From Ailurus styani (lineage: Eukaryota; Chordata; Mammalia; Carnivora; Ailuridae), in assembly GCA_002007465.1 (NCBI GenBank), contig LNAC01000778.1, forward strand, positions 617,673 to 681,672: DNA of 64,000 nucleotides, given 5' to 3'. Below the pieces are notes generated by a model. It was not told the DNA's origin. It ran no database searches and worked only from the letters and a program-made list of their open reading frames with translations. This document shows, in pieces, positions 36,046 through 47,389 of this stretch. The translations under genes and the position numbers were made by a program. Within the stretch, counting starts at the first letter, position 1. Each line of letters opens with the position of its first letter.

Positions 36046-36556
36046 GAGCAGCAGTTCTCAAACTTTTTGGTCTCAAAACTTCTGTCCATTCTTAAAAATT
36101 ATTTGCTTTTATGGGTCATAGCCATTGCGATTTGTTGTATTAGAAATTAAAATGGATAAATTAGAACAATGTTTCATTTAAAACTACCAACAACAAAACA
36201 ATGCATGGTATTATAAATGACATATTTTTAGAGAAAATAACTATACTTTCCAAAACAAGCAAAATTTAGTAAAAAGAATGACTGTTTTACTTTTTTGCAA
36301 ATCTAATATAATGGAAGAAAACTAGGTTCTCAGATCTGCTTCTACTTTCAGATGTGTTGCAATATCATGTATCATGTACCCTCTAAAAAACTTTACCACA
36401 CACACTTATGACAGAATGAGAAGGGGAAAAGGGCAAAGAACACTGTTGTTGTTGTTATACTTTTCACCCTAAAGACTCCCTGAAAAAGTCTAGGATTGGG
36501 AGGGAATGATCCTTCAAGGGATCCCGAGATCACACATTGAAAACCATCTTTAAAAT
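36046..36556 (+). mobile_element. hAT-type non-autonomous DNA transposon inside L1
   Basis: Begins CAGCAGTTCTCAAACTTTTTGG and ends TTGAAAACCATC, imperfect terminal inverted repeats of the CAGnGGTTCTCAA type. Internal 'attcttaaaaattatttgc', 'ttttgcaaatctaatata' and 'ctcagatctgcttctac' fit a Charlie-like family. L1 sequence resumes right after ('aaaattctagtacatgtg'). Confidence 0.75.
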
Positions 36557-36757
36557 TCTAGTACATGTGTGTAACACACACACACACACACACAAAATGT
36601 TCGCTACAGCACTGTAATTTGTTTCCAACAAATTGGAAATACCCAATTTATCAGAGAGTAGATAAAGCTTCTCTTCATACAAAGGTATACTACATAGCAA
36701 TCTAAAATAAATTGACTAAAGCTACATGAATCAATGGAACATCATCTCAAAAACTGN

Positions 36758-36860
36758 CAGGGAGCCTGCTTCCTCCTCTCTCTCTGCCTGCCTCTCTGCC
36801 TACTTGTGATCTCTCTCTCTCTGTCAAATAAATAAATAAAATCTTTAAAAAAATAAAAAA
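36758..36860 (+). repeat. Carnivore SINE 3' half, next to an N
   Basis: Starts at CAGGGAGCCTGCTTCC directly after an N at 36757, so the missing head is probably lost in assembly rather than truncated in the genome. Confidence 0.88.
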
Positions 36861-36951
36861 ATAAAAAAAATAAAGTAGAAAGTTCTAATTTACGTAAATG
36901 AAACTTTTAAAAGTGACATAATTCATACAAACTTTGAAAATATGCAGAACA

Positions 36952-37170
36952 GGGGCACCTGGGTGGCTCAGTCGCTTAAGCATCTGACTCTTGATTTTGG
37001 CTCAGGTCATGATCTCAGGGTCTTGAGATAGAGCCCTGTGATGGGCTCCTTGCTGGCTGGGAAGCCTGCTGGGGATANCCCCCCCGCGCCCCCCGCCCCC
37101 GCCTCTCCCAACCCTTGTGCGCATGCTCGCTCGCTCTCTCTCAAAAAAACAAAAATAAAACATTAAAAAA
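36952..37170 (+). repeat. Carnivore tRNA-derived SINE with poly-C interruption and N
   Basis: Full head and A-rich tail. The body holds an N at 37078 followed by CCCCCCCGCGCCCCCCGCCC, an unusual C-run. Confidence 0.9.
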
Positions 37171-37209
37171 TGTTAAAATTTGTAAAACCTAGGAGATGAC
37201 TTAGGTGAG

Positions 37210-38490
37210 TGTTCCTTAGTCTCTGTTCCTTTCTGTATAATGGAAATATCTCACAATAAACAAAGGGAAATAAACAGTTCTGTTCCAGTGTTGGCAGATA
37301 AAAATCTCTCAAATATGTTCTGACACTATCAGATAAATTCCCATTGTATTTTTTTAACTTTATCTTTAAAATATTAAAAACTAGATATTTAAGGTATACA
37401 ACTTGATGTTTTGATATGTATGTTTTGAAAAGATCACCACAGTCAAGCTAAATGACTTCGCCATCACCTTTATGTAGTTACCCTTGTGTGTGTGAAGATT
37501 TAATTTAACACCTATCCTCCCAGCCAATTTCAAGTATATAACACAGTACTCGTAGCTAGCATCAGGATGCTGTTCTTCGGATCTCCAGAACCCTTTCATC
37601 TTGCATTAACTGAAACTTTGTATCTTTTTGATGCTAAACGTACTCTTAAAATATTTTTCCAACAAATATTGGAATATTATCATAATAATTCATAGTATTA
37701 TGAATCAAAAGCCTTGTCGATAAACTTTCATTAGTGACCGTCTAAGAAATCAAAGACCTGTGAACAACTCCATGGAGAAACAAAAGTATCTAAAAGGACG
37801 GTCTTTTTTTCCTTCTAAAAATACATAGGGATAGAAATGTGTAGTGGAGCAAGTAGAGAATTCTGAGTTTTTAGCATAAAACAGCATTGTAATGTAAAAC
37901 TTCAGGAGGTAGAAATCTGTCCCACCATGAGCTTACTTTCACAAATATTATGACATGAGGAAATGGCGACAAGCTGTCAATTTAATACAACTATTTTTTC
38001 CAATTAATTTATATTTCAGGCACATATTTGTATTTTTACTATAAGCATCTGCCTCATTTAAATAAAAGGACTATTTTCAAGACTCCTACCTACATTTTAC
38101 TAATATCTTTTAAAATGACTTGTGAATACTTAAATGAAACCATAAACATAGGAGCTTCTGCACACACGAATTTATTTATTCTGCCAGTTAAACGTGGATT
38201 CCCAAGGGGGGGGAAGGTGCGAAAACAGAGCAAAGCTTTATGCCATTGCTCTTTTAATTTTTTTTTTTTAAAGTCGGACTATTTACCTTGCATTTCAAAT
38301 GGAATTCAAGAAGGGCTTGAGATTTAAAGGAGCACAGGCTTATTAAAGTTTGAAACACTTAGCTAAATGATCTAAAGACTTTACTTTCATACGTTTCATT
38401 AATAGTTTTTTTTAAAGTACCATGACAATACCACCTTGAAAGCAATCTCTAGATTCTTACACTTCCAATCAAACTTCATTTTGAGTGTCA
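37210..38490. other. Intronic DNA with no recognised repeat
   Basis: AT-rich. A relic L1-like stretch 'tttaaggtatacaacttgatg' at about 37385-37460 (antisense L1-type 'atgttttgatatgtatg') may be present. No gene. Confidence 0.4.
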
Positions 38491-38504
38491 TGTTTTCACT
38501 GACT

Positions 38505-38823
38505 TTTTTTAAAAGATTTTATTTTTTTAAGATAATCTTAAGATAATCTTTTTTAAGAAAAATTAAGAATTTTAAGAAATTTTAAGAAAAAGATTTTAAA
38601 ATCTTCTAATTTTAAGATAATCTTTTTTTAAGATTTTATTTTTAAGATTTTATTTTTAAGATTTTATTTTGTCAGAGAGAGAGCACAGTGGGAGAAGCAG
38701 GAGAGGGAGAAGCAGGCTCCCCGCTGAGTGGAGAGCCCGATATGGGGCTTGATCCCAGGACCCCGGGATCACGGCCAGAGTTGAAGGTAGCCGCTAAACC
38801 AACTGAGCCACCAGACGTTCCTG
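38505..38823 (-). repeat. Carnivore SINE with expanded, rearranged A-tail
   Basis: The SINE body is at 38664-38823; its tail (38505-38663) has grown into repeated AAGATTTTATTTTT and AAGATAATCTT units. TCACTGACT at 38496-38504 and 38824-38832 flanks body and tail together, so the tail belongs to the insertion. Confidence 0.92.
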
Positions 38824-38884
38824 TCACTGACTTCCAAAACTCGCCCGTCTCTCCTTTGCTCTCCCTCTCTCTCTTTAACAAACC

Positions 38885-39090
38885 TATATATACAACGCTT
38901 AGTATATGCCAAACACTGTTATCCCATTTAATTCATACAACAACCCTCTCTGGTAGGTACTATCATTATTCCCTTTTCATGGAGAAAGAAACTGAGACAG
39001 ATGGCAAAGTAACTTTCTCAAGGTGCCAAAAGTTATCCATGGCAGAGCCAGGATTCAGATCCAGAATCCGTGCCAAAGTCAGTCCTATTT
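38885..39090 (+). repeat. MIR relic
   Basis: Near-complete MIR: 'cttagtatatgccaaacac', 'acaaccctctctggtagg', 'gagaaagaaactgagacag', 'gcagagccaggattcag'. Confidence 0.88.
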
Positions 39091-39626
39091 TTTTTAAGTT
39101 TCCACTGTTTCTGATTTTTCATGTCACTACCTTAAATTTTCAGCAACTAAACACCATCTACTTGTTTTCCATAAACTACTGAGCTTAACAAACGTGAGGG
39201 TTTAACAAGGGCTCCTGACCACAGTTTCTCACATTAGCGGACGGGGGAAAGCATGACACTGGAGCACAGGGAGGGGCTGAAGCAGAAGATCGCATTTTCA
39301 GCTGAGGACAAGATTATCCAGAGCGTGTAAGTGGAGATGGCTGGTAAGCAGGCAGACACAGGGGTCTGAATCTCAAAGACAGGGGAGGTCTGGGCTGGCG
39401 CTGGGGGGAAAGACAAAGGGCAAGTGAGCCTTGGGGGCTGGGTAGGATTCAAAGGCAGTAGGAATGACGACGGAAGACCATGAGATTTAAAAAAAAAAAG
39501 GACAAAGCAGGTTCAGGGCCACAGACAAGTTTCGGATTTAGCATGGGGCTCATATAAAGCAGAAGCAGCTACATGGAAGTCTGGGCGGGTCAGAACGTGT
39601 CCTCAGTGAGAAACATTCTATCAGAG

Positions 39627-39788
39627 GGGCGCCTGGGTGGCTCCGTCGCTTAAGCAGCTGCCTCCTGATTTTGGCTCAGGTCGTATCTCAGGGTCGTGAA
39701 GCAGGGAGTGTGCTTGAGAGTCTTTCCCTCTGCCTCTCCCCCCTACCCTGCTCTTTCTTTCTTTCTCCCTAAAATAAATCTTTAAAAC
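39627..39788 (+). repeat. Carnivore SINE with internal deletion
   Basis: GGGCGCCTGGGTGGCTCCGTCGC head, then the GATCCC..GGGCTC portion is missing ('gggtcgtgaagcagggagtg'). Ends TCTTTAAAA. Confidence 0.9.
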
Positions 39789-39789
39789 A

Positions 39790-41560
39790 CAAGAAGCACT
39801 CTGTTAGAAATCCTCTGTGCCTATGCTCTTCTGCATTTTGCAGAATGACCAAATATCAGGCCAATATAGGATAAAGCCTCATTTTTCATATAAAAAAGTA
39901 TAAATCTATGAGACTGAAGATAGGCTAAGGCGTTTCCATTTCATGAAAGCATTTTAAAGTGTATGAATGTAATGGATTATTAGGAGACTATTTTAAATGT
40001 TTACATGCTTTCAGAACATTTCAATCACTCCAGAAATTTACATTTACAGACATTTACAGTTATGACACATTTAATTTTCAACTGAGGTTAATTTAAGGTA
40101 CCCTGGAGCACGAACTGTGGGCAGGAAAGCTTTGGAGGGAGAGAGCGTATGCCTACATATTCCCACCTGCCTGTGGTGAAGACACATCCCGTGTGCGAAG
40201 CTTACGCTGACGTACAGGGCACATTCGTCCTGCCGTATGGGTGGCATTAGTACCAACCAGAGGATCTTGTGAAGATTACTGGTAGGGTGAAACGACAGTT
40301 AACCTCTGGAGAAAGAGTGGGATTTGGCAGAATGTTAAGGAAAGAGGACTGGGCACTAAGAACCAAGAAAATAACTCACACAAGAGTATTTGTGAATTCA
40401 TTGAGCCCCTTACCACATGCCTCTAAAGGCTGTTTCATCTACTATGTAGTGAATATCTGTAAAAGACTTGCCCTTCTTTTATGTCTTTCTACAGTTAAAA
40501 TTTATTTAGTAGGTAATACAGTATATCATAACAATTGTATCAATACATCATAAACATTTTTTCAAAAGTTACCAAAAAGGAGATCTTGAAAAGTCTCCCT
40601 CCTAACCAACTATCATCTCTCAAGCTGTCCCTCCTGAGATCCTCTATAAAAGCGCATTTCTTTAAACTGTTTAAACTTTAATTTTCTTCTAATTTTGATT
40701 GGCATTTCCATGATTTAGTGATTCTGAACTAAACACCTGTAATAGGACAGGATTCTCTTTGTCACATCCCCCCAAAAACAAGTACTCTACAATCTAGGCT
40801 GGATTTCGAGATGTGGACAGGAATACAGATTTAAAAGAAAAAGCCTGGATCTTACCTTATTTCCTTTTTATAAGATAAGATTTTCCCCTTTATTCTGCTA
40901 AACTTCTGTTAAGTCAATTAACTTAGCTAATGAGTGTGTATTAAAACACACACACACACACCCCTACCTACCTGCATGTCCTTTATAATCTAGCAGCTTA
41001 AATCAGGAAAGCAAAGTTGATTATAGCCACCTTATGTATTAACAGACTATTGAGTTAAGTTGTTGGTCTCCAAAATGGTTCATGTACCCCAAGGCAGAGC
41101 ATAAGGCAATCTTTGGCATGCAGGAAAAAATTAGAACTTGTTTACAATTACTTTTTACTTCCTCCTTTCAGAGTTTATATTGCTGGGGGCTTCATCATAT
41201 ACGAAATAAGCTAATATAAGGGTACATGTCTAACATTTGTAAAGACATATATTGGGTGTGCAAACTCAAATATCTTCTGCTAGTGAAGGCACATAATTCA
41301 AAAAGTTTTGAGAATTAAACAGCTCAGTATATCAGGTGTTCATTTCTAAAAATAAATACTTTATCAAGTTTCTAAAGTATACGAAGAGCTAATTTGAGTA
41401 AAACAGAGAAAACAAATTGTAAAAGAGACAGATCAGTACGTGGCTAGGCTGTGAACTTTTAGAGGCAAAAGGAGAGAGCTTATTTTTGGATATGGGGTTC
41501 TTTTTAACCATATTCCTGCGATGAGAGTTACTGAAAATGAAGTGTACCACAATTAAGGAG
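39790..41560. other. Intronic DNA with no recognised feature
   Basis: AT-rich, with a short CA tract at about 40950-40966. No gene. Confidence 0.5.
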
Positions 41561-41564
41561 ATGG

Positions 41565-41705
41565 GTTCTGAACGCAGGGTCAGGTTCATATCAGGACTCC
41601 ATCCCTTACTGGGGGAGGGCGAAATGGCACATGTATAAATGGCCCTGTTCAGCGTCTGGCACTTAAGCCACCAAAAATGTTAACGATTATCATTAAATAA
41701 AAGGA
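41565..41705 (+). repeat. MIR relic
   Basis: 'tcaggactccatcccttac', 'gttcagcgtctggcactta' and a trailing ATTAAATAAA match the MIR 3' end. Confidence 0.55.
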
Positions 41706-42366
41706 GCATCATTTAACAAACACTAGCTTTCTACAGTAACTGAAATGAAACAGCTGAGTCATGTTTTAATTCAGCTTCACCTTTTGGAAAGATGCTTTTT
41801 GGGTCCAACTGAAATGTATTTAAACACATGGAAGCTTTTCGCCTTCTTTTTTATATTAAAAAATTCCCTCAACATCACTCCCATGAACTATTTTGTCTTG
41901 GAACAGCTAATGTAAATTAAACACTGTCAGGCCCTAGCCAAACGGATACGGGAATAACTGTATACAGTATATCTTCTTGGCTTCACTTTTATGTGGAACA
42001 TGTGTTTATATTTTGACCTTTTGTCTTTTTTTAAAATGCAGAAACATTTTTAAACAGCAGCAACTGGAATGATTTTTTTTTAAGTTTCCAAACATATTAA
42101 GTTACACATGGCAGTGCCTATTGCTGAAACATTTATAAATGTTACACCAACTGTGTTTATAGTTCTGATTTTTTTTAGACTGTTTTGTTTTCATATAAGC
42201 CATGACCTAAAAGATTTAGCTCAAATTCTTTCCACAAAATAATTACATAATGGAACAGTCTCAGTCATTTTGAATTTCCGAAATACAAAACTCGCTCCCA
42301 TAAAATAAACATAGTGATCAGCATCATAATGAGGTTTCTATATGGGGTTTTTTTTTTCACTATTTC

Positions 42367-42522
42367 ATAATTCTTTTTTTTTTTAAAGATTTTATTTATT
42401 TATTTGACAGAGAGAGGTTACAAGTAGGCAGAGGCAGGCAGAGAGGAGGAAGCAGGTTCCCTGAGATCATGACCCGAGCCGAAGGCAGAGGCTTTAACCC
42501 ACTGAGCCACCCAGGCGCCCCA
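42367..42522 (-). repeat. Carnivore SINE with internal deletion
   Basis: Reverse copy lacking about 45 bases of body (CAGGTTCCCTGAGATCATG junction). Flanks GTTTTTTTTTTCACTATTTCA and GGTTTTTTTACTATTTCA are an approximate target duplication. Confidence 0.93.
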
Positions 42523-42540
42523 GGTTTTTTTACTATTTCA

Positions 42541-45500
42541 CCCATACCTAAGTGGTATGGGTGAAACCAAAAGGACTATAAGAATAGCACCAAGAACATA
42601 ATGATAATCCATCCAACTCAGAAAATTCACTGCACTTGTTTTCTTTCCCATTGTCTGTCTTTAAGCAATTGGCATAAAAATAAAGTCTGTTAGATTTCAC
42701 TGCAATGAAAAAAAAATCAAAGAACAAAAAAAGTGGTAATTCTGAAGGTAAGAGTACAAAAGTATTTCTCCTTAACCTAGGCTTTTAAACCTTAACTACC
42801 ACCTTGATGGAAGACAGAAAGAATTTATATGTAAATTAATATAAATAATGTAAGGGTTAGTTAGTTCTATGAACAAAGAAGATCAAAATCAACTAAACTG
42901 GGGCAAGGAGCTTCCAGGGCTCTCAACAGGCCCATCTGTAAAATGAAATAGATTACATGTCTTATCTAGAAGACAGTACCTGACAGAAGGATTGTTTCTT
43001 AAGGCCAGAGATGATAAACTTAAGAGAATAATCATTTCTTTTTTCTTAAAAAAAAAAAAAAGGAAGGAGTTGGCACCCCATCAATATTTCTGCAGGGAGT
43101 AAATGAGTGAATGAATGAGCACAGCATCCTACCTTCAACTTTCACACATCCCTTCTGCTAACAGGCCACCCCAGGTCCCAGTCCCTTGCTGGTATCAACA
43201 GTGTAGACACTACTCAGGTAGACCCTGCAGCCAGTCAAACTCCACTGAGTCCCAACCTCCACCACAGGCTTTTCTCTAATTGCTACTACTCTCATTAAAT
43301 GACTTCCTTAATGGGTCACAAATAAGCTTCTCATTGAGGAATTCAAAGGTCTCTTGTTGGTATTGACACAGCTGAAAAAGAAACACATTTGCTTTTCTCG
43401 AGGCAGCTAGGAACAAAATCTTGACAGCTGGAAATTTACTGGAACCCAGGAAATGAGATTTGCAACAATAACAACCATTACATATGTACTCCATCCCACC
43501 CAGATATAGCACATCACTGTATGTTCAACCTCAAATGGAAAGCTTGTGACTGTCTTACATTAGATAATGGTCGAAAAGGTTTGATTTTGAAGACAGGTAG
43601 ACAAATTAAAGTATCCTTCACTTTTTGTTCAGGTGTTTTTATTCTTTGCTCTCTTCAAAGTATAAATTAGACAAAGAACCTTCCACAAGTCCCAAATGAT
43701 GTTACTCCTCTCTTCCTCCCTCTCTCTTCCCCAAGCCTAAAGCTAACAGATGGGTAAGAGTTCGAGAAAGGACACTATTTCAAGTCCTTTGATTTCCCTA
43801 AGGTATTCACTTAATACTACTATTAAAATGAATAATGTTCTTCACTGTTCTACTTTGAAAATCACAATTACCATCTAAACTAAAAAACATTTTTTAAATC
43901 TTCTCTATTATTGTTTTATGCTCATGATTAAAATAATGGCTTCAACATTTTAGCCACTGTCATGAATGATGTGATTCCCATTTCAGGAGGATTCAAACCT
44001 ACCATATAAGTTTAAAACTTACCATGTAAATTTATAATAGCCAAAGACCATAAAGTCTCGCTAATTATAAAATTCTGTAGCTCTTAGCTACAAATTAGGA
44101 GCTGAAAGGATGTGGGTTTTATTGCTGTGCAACATAACTTCGCATTAAATCCTAAGTGGGAAATGCCACGTAAGCTCATTTCCTACTTCATTTCTCTAAA
44201 AAGTGCAAACACTAGATTCATTTCCACAAAATAACAATGAAATCGCTATTCTGCAAGAAGTTTACACTTCTGAAAGATTTCACGTTAATGAGATCATTTG
44301 TCTTACACGGAAACAATGCTGGCTATGTGCACTGATCCTGAGGCCCCTATAAATATTAATCCACTTATCCTCTAACAACTTTATGAGGTAAGGACTATTA
44401 GTAGGATAATATGTCAATACGCCCAGCACAGTCCTTCATACATGAACTGAATGTTGCCTGACTTTCATAAACATTTTCAAACCAATGAAATGTACTGAAG
44501 AGGTGGATGAAGAGCTAACAATTGGCTGCTTTGTCTCATAATCATCTCTAGTAGCCGCTGAGAAAGCAGGTTCTTAAGGAAGAACACAGAGATAAAAGGG
44601 AGCCTAATAAATCAGCCAAAGGAGCACTTCACTAGAGCTAGGATTACTCTCCACAAGTTCCTGCCATCAGACCAAGAAGTCATTCGGTCAAAGTGTTTTG
44701 TACTCCATTTTGGGCACAGTGAAGAACATTCTCACAGCAGAATCTTAGGGAGCCAATCTAGCTATTGCCTGGACTCCTTTTACCAACTCATTTCAGGAAG
44801 ACCACATAAACCACTTCAGACAGCTGAACTTCTGAGCTCTACTCTTCAGGTTACAATGAAGCTTAGTTCTTCTGATTCTGTAGCAGAGATACAGAGAGAA
44901 AGAATAATTTGCTCATAATCCTCTAAGAAAACTTCTTAGACACGTGACTATTCTTTCAACCACTCCTACAGCAACCATTTCTTCTCATGAAAGAAATTTG
45001 TTGTCTTTATTTCCTCCTACTACCACCACCAGCTCTAACTGGCCGATATTTCGTATGATGTTAAGGATCTCTTATAAATCCCCCATAGTCCCTTTTAAAC
45101 TATGAAAAAAATCATAGATAGATACGATTTTCCAACAAAGATTTGACATAGGTCAGAGTTAAGAGGATTAAGTCATAGTTTGTACACGGTGAATTTCTAT
45201 TTATATATCTTGACATGCGTGCTTTATAAGATATTCTAAATTTCGGACAAATCCACTTTGAACTCTAGATTTTTCTTCCACAGTATGGAAAATCAGTTCT
45301 TCTGTATTTTATATACAGTAGTTACTTTTTCTTCCAGTTTGATTGCTCTTCATGTACCCACATGTAATTTTTTTCTGACCACTTGTCAATTTATAGGGGT
45401 AATTTGGAATTTAATTTACTTCATTTTATCATTTCAGCAATTTCACTGAAGCAATTATTGAGCAACACAAGGTCTCACAATGATGCCTGCACAAAACCAT

Positions 45501-46210
45501 TAATTACCATAGATTTCACTCCAAATTAGTACTGATCCAACTCTTTGGCCTGCAGTTAACCCTTTTAATATATTCTAAGCCTAGGGACACTACCCCTTCA
45601 GAAGCAACAGTTCATGCTTTATTTGCTTTCCCATGGATGGGGAAGAGGGAGGCAGTGTCCACTATAGTCCCTTTCAAAACTTAAAGAGTTCCCTGGAAGG
45701 GTTATTACCATACGTCATTATCATTCTAATACCTAACGGCTGTCCTTTTAACCAGAATTGATAGCAAACTGAAAGGAATAGAAGTAATAAAATTAGAAAA
45801 CAGGAAAGAAATGGGACAGCTACCCGTGGCGAAAGGGACTCTTTCCAAAGGTAGGAAGGAAGGAAAGATTACCTTCACCCATCTGACCATTTGGCCCAGT
45901 ACTATCAATGGTCATGCTACCAGAACCCTAGTTTACTTATTTGATTTCACCACCACAGTGAGGTCAAGGTCATTTGTTTGATCCCAACATGAGTCAAATG
46001 GGCAGCAGTCTCATGGTCAAAACTTTGCCCAACCTCTCATAAATACCATCACTTGTCTTAAAGGGATTCATGAGAGTGGGTACAAACCAATCCATGCAAA
46101 TTCATCACTCTTAGTAGAAAAATAACCAGGGAAATCTGATCTGTGAGTCAGCCCTTTGGACAATTTCATTTAGGATGAACTCTGTGATGGTCCTGGATCG
46201 GACAGATGTG
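42541..46210. other. Intronic DNA, mostly unassigned
   Basis: AT-rich with a possible MIR scrap at 44325-44420 ('cctctaacaactttatgagg'). No SINE or L1 insertion was seen over 3.6 kb, making this the longest stretch in intron 1 without a young insertion. Confidence 0.5.
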
Positions 46211-46214
46211 AGTA

Positions 46215-46360
46215 AGAAACCAAGTTCTGCTACTTACTAGTTCTGTGTGTAATCCTGGACAAGTTCATTTTTCGGAGCCTTATAGATAAAACACATCAAG
46301 GGTCTCAGGTAGAGTTCGACACAAAAGGGATGCTCAAGTGATGCTGGCGCCAGCCCCTCC
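46215..46360 (+). repeat. MIR relic
   Basis: 'ctgctacttactagttctg', 'tgtaatcctggacaagttc', 'cggagccttatagataaaa' follow MIR order. Confidence 0.8.
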
Positions 46361-46424
46361 CAAAAATAAAACCTGAGAGTTAAGAGCAGAGGGATGGAGC
46401 CAGGCTCTGAAACACCCCTGTGTT

Positions 46425-46560
46425 TCAGTCCTGGTTTGGTAGCACACTAGCTATGAAACACTGGGCAAGGGACAGCCTCGTCCTTCTCATACAGCTGGGA
46501 TAATGAGTCAGAGTGTTTAGATAATGCCTAGCACACGGCAAATGTCAATAAACAGTGGCC
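46425..46560 (+). repeat. MIR relic
   Basis: 'ttcagtcctggtttggtag', 'tatgaaacactgggcaagg', 'atgcctagcacacggcaaa' match MIR. Second MIR copy within 350 bases. Confidence 0.85.
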
Positions 46561-46611
46561 ACCTTTTTTAAATGTTGGTAAGACAAAGACATTACTATCA
46601 TCACTATCTGT

Positions 46612-46716
46612 TGATCAGTGTTTCTCATGGTGTGGTCAGGGAACTATGAATATCAGAATGACCTGGGATGTCTGTTAAAAAAAAAAGGCCCCATGTCCCA
46701 CCTCCCCGACCTATTC
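46612..46716 (+). mobile_element. MER5A-like hAT relic
   Basis: 'cagtgtttctcatggtgtg', 'atcagaatgacctggga' and 'ggccccatgtcccacctcc' correspond to the left half of MER5A. The next SINE inserts into its right part. Confidence 0.75.
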
Positions 46717-46732
46717 AAAAAAGCTCTCCAAG

Positions 46733-46927
46733 GGCGCCTGGGTGGCTCAGTGGGTTAAAGCCTCTGCTTTCGGCTCAGGTCATGATCTCAGGGTCCTGGG
46801 ATCGAGTCCCGCATCAGGCTCTCTGCTTGGCAGGGAGCCTGCTTACCCCTCTCTCTCTGCCTGCCTCTCTGCCTACTTGTAATCTCTCTCTCTCTGTCAA
46901 ATAAATAAAATCTTTAAAAAAAAAAAA
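46733..46927 (+). repeat. Carnivore tRNA-derived SINE (young)
   Basis: Complete copy with a perfect 16-base duplication AAAAAAGCTCTCCAAG at 46717-46732 and 46928-46943. Confidence 0.98.
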
Positions 46928-47210
46928 AAAAAAGCTCTCCAAGAGCAGTGGCAGGTAATTCATTTCTAAATCAAACTTTCTTGAGATGCATACTAAAATT
47001 TTAGAAATTAGTGACCCAGTTGGTTTTGGGCTGGGTCACAGTGACCACAGTAAGCTGGTTACTCTTTACTATGCTATGCTAGGAGAATTACCCAGGATCT
47101 GATGTTTTTCTATTTTGGCTATTTTTGCATCTAAACATTAAACTGATAGGTTCACTTGTATCCCCTCCCTCCCCCAACAGCACTATTCTGACTTTCCCCC
47201 TCCCTCCAGC

Positions 47211-47388
47211 CAGCAGCCAGCAAACTATGGCCTTGGTCTGTGGCCAATTTTGCACAACCCCAACTTCCAGAGGAAATATGTGTTTAAATGTAAAAAAAAA
47301 AAAGAATATTCAATGGAGACTATATATTGCTCACAGAGCCTAAAATATTTACCGTCTAGCCCTTTACAAAACCGTTTGTCAACCCCCG
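47211..47388 (+). mobile_element. hAT-type DNA transposon relic (internally deleted)
   Basis: Starts CAGCAGCCAGCAAACTATGG and ends GTTTGTCAACCCCCG, with 'gagcctaaaatatttacc' and 'tctagccctttacaaaa' inside, as in the 'GGCAAACTACAGCCC' Charlie-type family. Confidence 0.75.
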
Positions 47389-47389
47389 G

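Larger units (their letters stand above)
36557..37200 (+). mobile_element. L1 3' UTR, right part, interrupted by SINEs and a CA tract
   Basis: After the DNA transposon: a CA microsatellite at 36574-36594, then 'ctacagcactgtaatttg', 'caaattggaaatacccaat' and 'aaaggtatactacatagc' continue the L1. The SINEs at 36758 and 36952 interrupt it again. Confidence 0.7.
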
